DNA of 64,000 nt from positions 111,756,515 to 111,820,514 of the forward strand of contig OW799237.1 in assembly GCA_941918925.1 (NCBI GenBank). The letters are read 5' to 3'. Each line of letters opens with the position of its first letter. The first letter of the stretch is position 1. Shown here one piece after another: positions 14,001 to 26,000 of this stretch. Source of the DNA: Phyto melanocephala. Its lineage: Eukaryota > Arthropoda > Insecta > Diptera > Rhinophoridae. The notes beneath the pieces are model-generated. The model was not told the origin of the DNA. It saw nothing but the letters and a program-made list of their open reading frames with translations, and ran no database searches. The position numbers and the translations under genes were made by a program.

Positions 14001-17000
14001 TGACTACGTTTATGCGTCTGGAAAAGTGAAAGTGGGCGTTATAGTAGGCGTGTCAAAGTTGTTTTTGCTAATGAGTACAACTTAGGTGTTTCAATATAGT
14101 CCTTAATTATTCCAAAATCTTTATTAATAGAGAAATTATATGAATTTTAGGTAAAACGTTATATGGGAGGTGGGCGTAAAAGTGGGCGTGGCACCTTAAT
14201 TTTTCGGCATAGTAATGAAATTGCCTAGGGGGATAGACGTAGCAAAATTTATCATCATACCTCTAATTTTAGCGGTTTTATGAGCTTTTAAATTTCATTA
14301 ACGGTATATAACGTGAAAAGTGGGCGTTATAGTAGGCGTGTCAAAGTAATTTTTGCGAATGAGTACAACTGAGGTGTTTCAAGATAGGCCTTTATTATTC
14401 CAAAATCTTTATTAATAGAGAAATTATATGAATTTTAGTTAAAACGTTATATGGGAGGTGGGCGTAAAAGTGGGCGTGGCACATTGATTTGCCGTTACAA
14501 GAAAGCGTGTCACCAAAAAGCAAAGTGTGCAAAATTTCAGAGTCGTACATCCAATTTTGTTGCTTTTATGACGTTTTTGTTTTTAAATATACCGAAAAAT
14601 ACACTGTGCGGTATAAATTTTCGTACATTTTGATCGATAACTCCTCTCCTAATGCATAGACTTAGACATTTTTCGGGGAAAAATATTGCCCTTACCCAGG
14701 AAATATATATTCGAAGTTTCATGAGTCTACGTTAAGGGGTTTGGACACAATTCCATTTTATTCGATGTTCGAAGGACACGGTTTTTTCGACCTACTCTTG
14801 CTTTTCGAGCTATAACTCTCTTCCTAATATTCCGATTTAGCCCATTTTCAATACCAAACAAACCTTGTCTATAAGAAAGATTCTGGCAAAATTTGAGCCC
14901 CCTAGCTTTTTCGGTGCGACCTCTATCGTGCTTTCAACAGACGGACAGACGGACAGACGGACGGACATAGCTAGATCGTCATCAAATCAAACCCTGATTC
15001 AGAATATATATACTTTATGGGGTCTAAAATGGATATTTCGATGTGTTACAAACGGAATGACAAAATGAATATACCCCCACCATTTTTTTGGTGGCGGGTA
15101 TAAAAACAAACTGTGAAAAATCATCAAGTACTAAAGTGCATTTCCGAGAAAAATGCATTTAACTGATGCTTTTGTTTGTTACTAAAATTAAACGGAAACC
15201 TTCTTGTGTTGACTGTTTTAAATACAATTGGAGGACAAAGTTATCGACTATGACAACAATATCATTGTCACATAGAAAGTTGGAAAGTCTTGTGTACATT
15301 CTAGTAATACTGTACACATACATATACCGTTGCATATGCATATACACATAAAGGGTTTTCGAATAAGAGCGGAAAGATGTTGACAGTATGTGATGGTCAT
15401 ATCATGGCAATTTACACAATTAAGCTGCTTGTCCATATAATAAAATATTTTTTTTATCAAGTGATTAAATGTTAGGAGCAAAAGCTGCACCTAGAGAGAT
15501 TGATTATTCGTCTTTATATCAAAAACCGGTTTTCGGTTATTTCCGAATAGCTGCTAATTAAAAAAAAAAACTTGTGAAAAAAGTTAATTTTTGAATAAAA
15601 ACCAAATAATTCACATAGATAAGTTACCAACAAAATAAGCCCACATTCCATGTTCTGAGTAAATTTGCATTATTCGGCAATATTATTGTGTTGCTATTGT
15701 TTAGAACAACAATATTTTGACAATTTCGAAAGATTTAATTTTATTTAGAAGCACAACATGGAAATATGACAATATGTATATTGTAAAATCATATTTTTAC
15801 ACTTCAAAGGATATTTGGAAATTTTATAATCCTTAATATAATCTCTATAACGAAAGCTCCTGTGTTAAAAAATACATATTTAATATTAAGAATACCTTCA
15901 CACCTTTTACTTTTTATCCTTTTGACTCAATAATATTTTAAAATATTTAAAAATATTTTTTATAGGCGATTTGTATATTTTGTTTTCACTTCGATTATGA
16001 AAAATTTAAGGCTGCCAGATGTATCAAAAAATTAAGCTGAATAACACAATTAGAAATAAATTTAATTACGGTTATATTACAACAATAGTAAAGAATAAGT
16101 CTAAAAATTATACATTTTTAAAATAACCGGTTTCTTATACCAAAATAAACAGTTTATTCGATATTCGAAAACTTACGGCCATATTCATAACAAAAAGTTG
16201 GCATTAAGTTAGCATAAAGTTTATTCATAAAACACATGCCAAACTGTAGCTAACGATTTGCTAAACTCTTGTTAACAAGCTGCCAAGCGTTTCTCGACTT
16301 GTGAAAAACAGCTGTTCTGTGTCAAAAAAAATTTACAAAAAAAAATAAATAAAAGTTTTTGTGCACGAAAAATATATTGCTCGTTTATATGTTAAATTTA
16401 TTTTTAAATCTTAAAAATTTTAAGTATGAATGGAAAAACAAAAAAATGTCAAAATCAGGGATGATATACAAAAAATAGTTGCATTTTTGAGGAGTATCAT
16501 GCAATTTCAGAGTTGATTTATGAAAAGTTGGCAGACGGATAAAAGTTTGTTATGAATAAACTTTGTGCCAACGAGCTGCTAAGCTTAATCGGCATTCTAG
16601 TCAGCAGCTCGTTGTACGTAGTGTATAAACTGTGGCTAACTTTTTGTTTTGAATAAGGCCGTTAATATGTATTTAAAAATAACGGGCTTCATTAATATTA
16701 AAAAAAAATCGGTTGATCCCCCTAGGTGCGCCCATTTTAAGTCAGACGACGTAGCCAATAAAAGTCAAATCTCCAACGTTTGGTAAAAAAATTCTACAGA
16801 ATTCGTTTAGATATCGAGGATTAGTGATAAAAAATTTATTGAATAGGGTGCTGCAAGCGTAGCCATGACGTCCATTTGGATGATATTGTTGTTCTTTATT
16901 ATTGGCATAATATATGATTTCGCTTAAAAATATCAATTTTGGTAAAAAAATGAACCTCTCATTGGAAAATCCTATGTTAGTGCGTAAATAGTTGGAAATA

Positions 17001-20000
17001 CCACAGTGCATATCAACTTATAGTTTTGTAGAAAAAAACTTGCCGAATTCGATATCGAAATTTCGTTTTACTCCTGTACAAAATTTTATGACTAATAAGG
17101 TCAATGTTAATGACAATGGATAACGCCGTTTGTTTGCCAAGTGGGCTGCAGAGAAGAAGAAAAATTTCATTTAGGATGATATGTATTTTGGAATTAAAAA
17201 CTTTGTAAATAAACAAGATTACCGCATATGGAACAACGCCGATCGTGGTGGCAATGTATCCATGTATAGATACTGTAGATACTGCTGCCGACATCGTTAA
17301 TTTGTACATTTTCGAAAACGACAATGACAACTATTTTTTTTTTCTCGAAATGAGCAATATGGACATGAAAACTACACAGCAGACGCTATAATCGACATTT
17401 TGCATAGACGAGTTGAGTGAGAGCATGGTTGTTTTTATCGAGTTAATTTAAATCAAGACAATCAAGAATGTGAGCAGGCCATTGTCAATAATATGCAATC
17501 GTTTCAAGCCCAAGTCAATATAACATGAACCATCCATTTAATTCAGTCAGATGTCTGATAACGTACGCGGTTACCCATGAAAACCACAGATTTATTTTGA
17601 ATTCATTAAAAATAAGACATATTGAACTCTTACTACTTGAGGACATAAAACAGCTTCATATTCCACAGACTTTAGCATTTAAAAATATTAATACATTATT
17701 GGAAGCCCCTTTACATAGTTTGTATATACATATGCAAATGTTGAAAAGTGGGCCAATATATAATGGCAAAACAACATTCATACTCACATACATACATACA
17801 TATGTAAAAATAGCTTTGTTTATGTATGTGTTTATACGCCAGTAAGACTGATTTTAGTTGGAAACTTTTTGTCAAAGTGTTTTCGTTAAAAATTTGTTGC
17901 ATACAATGTGGCGTACAAACACATTCAATACATATACATTTATGTAAATATGTATTAGTGTTGCCAGTTTATTAATTTTTTTTCATTAAGGATATTTTTT
18001 TTTCATATAGAGGCGAATTTACTGGTTACAAGTTCTTTAGGCGATAAAAAATTTTATTTAAAAACTTTTTTAGTAGTCCGTTGACACAGTCAGTGGATGG
18101 ATGATGAACTTGGTAACACTAATATGTACAGTGTTGCAAACAGGACATATATAACGGCTTCTTTCTGTTTATATTATATTCAAAGGGATAAAGTTATTAA
18201 AAGAAAATGAAAAAGTACCCAGCTTTTATTTATTTACGTCATGACGCGAACCTAATTTAATAAAACTTTTTAGATTTATCTTTCATTTAAATTTTTTTTC
18301 TCCGTTTCGTTAATTTTTGTTCTCTTTTCATCTAAGGATGATAGTTGGTGTATCCTAAGGGGAAAATTACGGCTTTTTTTATATGAAAAGCACACCGAAA
18401 TAAAATATTCGAATAAAATTTGGATACTAATTGAATGCCGTAGTTTCCCCCCTGACCCAAGATGTTAGGGCTGACATTTGTCGCTGCCTAAACCCCTTTC
18501 AGATTAGGCAAGTGTGTTTATAGATAAAAGAGGTAAGGTCGGGTTAAGAGGAAGAAAATTGCTCATATTTGAGTACACACTTGGCTGTACTCGGCAAGTA
18601 GAAGCAAGTTTTTGATTGAGAAACCAAAAATAAATAAGAAATGTCAAAAAATTCAAAAAAAAAAGTAAAAGAAAACGAAACTTGGGCAAGTTAATTGCTG
18701 CGTCTGAAAGTTCAAAGGAAAATAAAAGAAAATAAAAAACTAACTTGCGCAAGAGACTTGCCTAATCAGAAAGGAAACCTACAGAAACTTATTAAAATAT
18801 ATCTTATATAAAATATATCTCATGCTAATCAGTAAATCACATTGTTAAAAAATTGTTTTCAAACCAGTTTTATGTCACAATCCATATACATATAGTGTAA
18901 AATATGAACATTGAAAAAAAAATAATTTTATGAAAAAGTGATCATTTGTATAAATACCAAAAATCAAGGCATTTTATACTAACTATTTATTCATCAGGTA
19001 ATCGCCGTTTGAAGCTAACTTTTTTGTTTATATTTTTTTTGTATTAAGTTTGACATTTTAAATAAATAAGAGAAGAGAGAATTTTTTTTATTATGGACTT
19101 TGGCAGCTGAAATTTAAAAGTAAAGAAAAAATAATCAGCTGATAGATCAAGACTACCTGATGAATAAATATGTCTTGACTAAAAATGCTTAATTATATTT
19201 CACTTTATTTCTATAAATAAAGTCAAAATTTATGTGCTGTTTTTAGAATGCGAACGATAACTATGAGTGGACGTTTAGCGTTTTGAAAAATAAACATAGA
19301 AAATTAGTACCTGCAATAAAAAGTAAGAATCCTAAAAGTACATTTTTACAAATCCAACCCATCGTCCCTGACACTCAAACAGATAATGTGTGCTTTCAAA
19401 TATAAAACAACAAAAAATGCACACACACTTTTTAAGCACAATAAAATGACAAAACCTAAATAAATGCTTCGTCAAAACTAGGCCATCAAAATAAAGAGAA
19501 CGAAGGATTTTTGTTTTGTTTTTTAAAGCTTCTTCTTCTTTTTTTTTTTTTGCAAAAACATTAACTTTGAGTATGTACATGGCAAAGGCAAGTAATGTGC
19601 CATTAAAATTTAATATACAAACTAGCAGCCATATTGTTAAGGATTCAAATGAGAGCGAGAGTGGAAATAAATAATTGCGCTCTTTTAGGCCTCATTTTTG
19701 CACATTATTATTGTTGTTAAGGTTCTCTGTTTTCATTTTCAGCAAGGTTTGTTTATATTATGAAAATTTCAAGTGAAAAAGGATTTAAAAGAAAAATAAT
19801 ACATTATATATGCACAGATACACACATACATACATATATACACATGTAGATGTACATATACAAGTTTATAAGTTTTTTAGTTACCATGTAACAAGAGAAT
19901 GATCGAAAATAAAAAAAAAAAATCAATGATAACAACGTTCAATACAATGACAAATTTTAAACTAATTTTTTTTTATTAATTATACTTTTAATTTATTATT

Positions 20001-23000
20001 AACTTACCGGACAACCATCCGAAATGTATTTTAAACTATTATCGGTAATATTAGAACAGGATTCTAAATTAATGGAGGCTAATTTTGAACAGTGGCGACT
20101 TATCGATTCAGTCGATATATCGGTAATTTTATTGCATTCCGACAAATCCAACTTCTCTATGTTGTGGCAGTGGTTGGCTAAGGTTCTGTAAAGCAAAAGA
20201 AAAATAAATAAAAATTATTTGCCTACAGAGAATTGAAAATAAATAATAGTTGTTACTTTTAAACGAAAGTTTTTAATGGATTTTTATAATTGTGAAATAT
20301 TTGCGAATAATCTCTATTAGCAAAAACCTTTTATTGTAAAAAGGTTTAATTTGTAAAAAAAAAATATTTTTGCTAATTACTTTTATTCTAATAACTCCTA
20401 GCAGAAGTGTAGAAAAGGTACAAAATTGGTTGTTTCAGGTTATGGGTCACAGAAACTTTTAATATCACCCGAAAAAGATGCAAATCTAGGATAGAGTATG
20501 CCCTTAGGAAGCTGAGACAGCAGTGCATGCAGTATAAACATGTCTAGCATTGGATAGCGAAATACTGAAAATCGCAGGCAGGCGCTTATTATGTGTATAT
20601 CCTTTGGAAGACCTCAGTTTGAAGGAAATGCTTGCGATTGTGAAAGACTGTGCGATGAGGATTGTCTGTAATGTGAAATCGTTTTTTAATCTAATGAAGT
20701 TAATAGCGCGCGATTCAGTGAGGAAAGGGATGTTGAGCGGTATCCTTGAAACTACTGGTGACCGAAGGGGATCACAAAGGAACCCGAAATTATAGTAGTC
20801 TGCTTTGATATTTCCTCTACATACCTACGATCAATTTCTTGTAAATGATTTGGTAATTTCTTCAAAAAGAAAAACTTGAAAAAAACATGTTTTTTATTTT
20901 TAGAAAAAAAAATTGAAATTTTCCTATTTAGGACATTTTCAAACAAATCTGCTTTTATAAAAAATTTTCTTAAACCTAAAAACATGGAAAGAGTCGCTGG
21001 CGGGAGCACTGCTAAGGTACTCGGATACAATAGGAGGATTCTACGCTGTATATGATGATGAATCTGTATAACATCATCTGTCCAAGGTGAAAATTCAGAA
21101 GGATAATGTTCGCAGAATGCGCCTGAAGAGCGCTAACTTATGTTCACTGTCTGGCACACATGCTCGTTTTGTGTTCCAAATGGAATTATATCATTTAGAA
21201 TTGTCATATCATTTTTGTTATAAACAACAACAACACTGAAATGATAATTCCGAACATATAGTAAGAGTGAGTGGTAGTAGGGACATCGTTATTGGCTCTG
21301 TTATGAGGATAATCACTAGTCGACAGTTTGAAACCGCTAAAATTTACAACAAACGCTTGTGACGGCAGGGGTCACATTGAGGCCAAAAAATGTAATTTTG
21401 GTAGCCTTAAAATTCTCTGTAGAGCAAAGGGGGTTAAAAAGGAACCAGCCTATTGAAGCAGTCTGATAAAATTTACAACAAACGCTTGTGACGGCAAGGG
21501 TTACAGTGAGGCTAAAAATTAAATTTTGATAGCCTTAAAATCTTTAGGGAGCGAAGGGGTCTTAAAAAGGAACCCGACTATGAAAGCAGTCTGTTTCGGT
21601 ATAAAAACCCCCTTTATGCATACAAAGAGAGTTCTATTGCAATTTTTAGATTTCTTTTTATCGTAGATTTTTTTTGTATCAAAATATTTTCTATTCTTTT
21701 TTTTAAAATAAATTTCGAACAAATATTTTTTGTATAGCATTTTATTAAAAATCTATTTTTGTTCTTGAATAAATAAAATATTAAAATGATGTCTTGTTTA
21801 TTATAAAAATTTTGTTTTAAAAAATCCTTTTTTACAACTTCTCTATTTGCAAAAAAATGTATAAACATTAAAACATTTTATAAAAAATGTTAATATAACA
21901 TTTTCTATTGTGATTTTTTTATGCTCTCACTATTGATCTCACTTACCGTATTGATTGATCACCCACAGATTTGCAACCTCGTAGGGAAAGAAATTTTAAA
22001 AATCCTCCACAACGTTGGGATATATTTTCTATGACAGGACCCTTTAAGAAGATTTATGCGAATTTTATAAGAAGTTAAGTAATAATATAAAACAAATTAA
22101 AAAAAAGGGGAAAACATTATTTTAATATTTTATTTCATACACACCTCAATATCACGTTGAAAATCAAATAAATTGACTTTTTGCCAGCAGGATCCATCTA
22201 AAGCTAATATATTCCAATATTTAGAGACCTTTAAACAAATTACAATTTGTAAAAAAACATAATAATAAAATTGTGTGGAATGAATGTATTTCATACTTGT
22301 GCACATCTGCATAATGAAACCACATCCAAGTATGAGAATATACGTAAAAGTATTTCCTTTGGCAGTTGTTTAATAAGTTCATCATCATTATCGTTTGCAT
22401 TGAGGAATGTTTGCTAAACATACAACAACAGCAACAACATAATTAACAAATCGGCACATGAAATGGATAGAAAGAAAAAACAAAAAAATAAAATTATTAA
22501 ATATATAACAAATAGAATTAATTAAATACTTGTACTATTGATTAAATAATAGTTTTTTTTTTATATTTTCTCTAGTTTGCGAAATGTAATGCAAGAAAAT
22601 ACATGTGTATGTGTGTGAGAAATAAATGAAAGTAAAAGTGAATGGAATTGTGAACAATATGACAACAAAAATAAAGAAAAATAATAAGAAAAAATTTTCA
22701 CATTTAATATTTCCTATTTTAGTAGATCAGCTGATTTAGGTGTTTTTGCATAAAGAATTTTCGAACGTAAATTTTCCTTAAACACTTGGTGGTGTGTTGA
22801 AAAACGAAAACGACAAGTGGGGCAACTGAAAGTAAAACAATTTTTCAGTGGTGCCTTGCCACCATATATTTTAAATAAAAAAATTTGTTTTTTGGACCTT
22901 TCTAAATAGACTTCTAAGGGCCATTATTATAACTTACCGTTAACTAAAGTTAGGATGTTATCGGACAGATAACTAGTTTTTCGTTATTACAACTTTACTT

Positions 23001-26000
23001 TAACCTAAAAGTGTCCGATAAGTTAAAGGGAAGATCACTCTACCTTTAACTTTTAACGTGAGGTTTATAATTAAAAGTTACCATATTTTCTACCTTATAA
23101 GGGAATTGTTTACTATTTGCTTGTCGTTGCCACTTTGGTTTTAAAGAACAAATAAACTTGTTCAGCATTTGCCTTGGTGCTGCCATACTTTAAAATAAAT
23201 ACAATTTATTTTACAGGCAGGTTGTAATAACGAAAAATACTTAATGGTCAGTTTATTGCTCACGTTAACAAAAGTTACCTTTTATTAACATTAACTTTGT
23301 CGGCAAGTTGTAATAACGGCCCTAAGAGTCACAAACAAACTGAAGTTAAATTGAAAAAAAAAAAAATCGGTCCATGTTGAAAAAAAAAAAACAATACCCC
23401 ATAGGAGAACCAGCCAGTGTTTATCTGCATGTTGACCGAACTCCTGAAGTGATTTATATCTAGCACAACTTTGATAAACATATCGTTACAGATTTTATCT
23501 GATTAAAATTTTTAAAAAGCGATTATTAGCTTTACGCCTCCTGTAACAGACGAGACCCTCAGGTGCAAATAAGAATTAATTTTTTTCATTATATCTATAC
23601 CATGTAGCCATTATGAGACACCGCATTACCGACTTTAGGTTCTGGTATTCACTAGTTTTATTGTTATAACATTGTAGATCGTAACCATTATGGCAGCACT
23701 ACTAATATAAATGGTACCGCAGTAATACAACAGAGTTCGGTGCGTGTATATCAAATTGAGTGTGATAATAATAAGAAATACGTGAAATTATAAATAACCC
23801 AGCAAAAAAATCTATGACAAAATAGTGAATTTGCAGGGGTTCAACTGATGACAAAGTGATTAAATTTAGGTGAAAACTCTAATGATTATAACATTAGCGT
23901 GTCATTGGAGATCATGTGCATACATGAATAATTTAATGAACTGCACTCCATTCTAATAAGTGCATAGAACTCATGCACATTTGTTGAAAAGCATTGGATG
24001 TTTTATAAGTTCATTTTGTTTGTTTACATAAATTGTTCAAAATATTTTACATGATGTTGCATTCATTTTTAAGCACTTCATTTATGAAACAATTGCTTCA
24101 CATTTAGGGAGTCATTTAGAATTATTGCTTTTAAACAATTAATTTAGAAGTCTTTAAAATGTAAGTCGCTTTGCACTACTTCAATTTTTTTTTGCTGGGT
24201 GAAGTCCTGCATAAGTTTACCTTTTGCCGTAAAAGTTCAATCTATTGTGTTAAAAATCAATAATCAATAAAGTCCCTAAAGTTTTTATACCGCAAATTTC
24301 AGTACATAAACAACTTTTAGCTCAGAATTTAGAAGTTTATTTCGAAGTTTGACGTGTTCTTTTTGCGTAATAACTTCAAAATAAATTAAACAATTTTTTA
24401 AGTTAAATAGATTAACTCTAATATGTTATTTAAGAAAATTAAGAAAAATAATTTGATGTTTTAAAGAAAAAATTTAAAAATATTATTGTTGAATATGAGT
24501 ATCGATATACATGGTTAAATGTTAATGAATTTTAGGTTAGACATTTTTATTGTAAAGGACTTCTAAATGGGAAATCAATTTTTAAATTTAGTTTTTTTTT
24601 GTGCAAGTGGCAACTCTGAAATTAGGCAGCTGTCACATATGTTTATTCCGATTATTCAAAATGCAGCGCTTTACGAAAGAACAACTGGTTGTGACCGCTT
24701 ATTCAAAAAGAACAACGCATTATGACTGTGAAAACTTATTTAAAAAGAATAACGCATTATAATTGTGAAAACTTATTACAAAAATTGGGAAATTTATGCT
24801 GAGATCGCACTTAATGTGTCAACCGTTCGAAGAGTGAAGAAACTGTGTTTTTTATGGTCAGTAAGAATCCTATGCATCAGTTTACCGTTGGGTATCTTGA
24901 AAACATTGCTGTAGTAAATGAGAGTAAAGCTAAACATATCAATTCGACATCGTTCTCAACAACTTCAAATTTTACGAAGCATTACGCGTCGAATTTTGAA
25001 AAAATACCTCAACCTTTATGCGTATAAAATTCCATTTATGTAGGCGCTCAAACCAGCAGACAATGGAAAGCTCTGGCATTTCGTTCAATGAGTAATAGAG
25101 AAAAGTGACAGTCATCTTTTTCCAAAGAAGCGAACTTCCATCGTGAATACAACGAATTGTCAAATTTGAGCTTCAGAAAATCCACATGCTATCCATGACA
25201 AACAAATGCATCCTCAACGAGTAACTGTCTGGTGCATATTGTTGAGGAGGCGTAATAGGGACTTCCTTTTTTTTTTTTGAAAATAGAGCCGATATTGCAG
25301 TGACTGTAAACGGCATTCATGATAACGGAGTTATTGTGGCCTTAACTTGACAACGTGTGGTTAGAGCAAGACGTCGCCAGCGGCCACAGAGCAAATTAAA
25401 CAAACCATTTATTTCCGCAACGGTTCCCAGAACAAATTATTCCAAGAAATTTTAGTGTCAGTCACTTAGGTCATAAGATTTAATGCCGTTCGATCTTTTT
25501 CTTTTTGGGTTTTGAAAAATCTCGGGTTCATGCGAATAAGCCAGATACAATACCTGAGCTCAATCAAAGATCCAACACATCGTCGGTGAGATACACTCAC
25601 ATCTCTGTAAAAAAGTCATGGAAAATTTTATGAAAAGTTTTGCCCGGTCATCAGAGCCTTGGGGGCCTTTTGATGGATATTTTATTCCATACTTTATCGG
25701 AACATGTCTTCCTTGCAATCCAATAAAAAGATCACAACGTGTTTTTTCTGTTTTAAAATAAAAAACTAAATTTCTACTGAGGCATCCTTTACATCAATAA
25801 AAACGAAATAAAAAAAATAGTTTCGAATCTTCGAACATGTAGTTAAGGTCATTGGGCCGTACTTCTTCCGTGAAGAAGAATGGGAATCGCTACCGTACAA
25901 TGATAACAGAATATTTTTGGCCCCAATTGGATGACATTGACTTGGAGGACATGTGGTTCCAACAGGACGGCGCCACAAGCCACACAGCGAATGTCACAAT

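Larger units (their letters stand above)
12374..15103 (+). mobile_element. Large DINE-like element, copy c, with internal tandem modules and a nested mariner
   Basis: The 5' block AAACAAGTAAGAGCACTATA with TTCGGCTGTGCCGAA is followed by TTTTATACCCACCACC. The 3' end has ACGGACAGACGGACAGACGG, ATATATACTTTATGGGGTC and ACCCCCACCATTTTTTTGGT before GGGTATAA. The 5' TACCCACCACC and 3' GGTGGCGGGTA are subterminal inverted repeats. The body repeats modules containing GTGGGCGTTATAGTAGGCGTG and GTGCGGTATAAATTTTCGTAC. At 2.7 kb it is far longer than the other copies, and it contains a mariner relic at 12521-13125. It codes for nothing intact. Confidence 0.75.

Noticed and set aside
17525..17845. 106-codon plus-strand open frame
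   Set aside because: No domain, no splice context and repeated ACATACATA sequence within it; it looks like a chance frame in AT-rich DNA.
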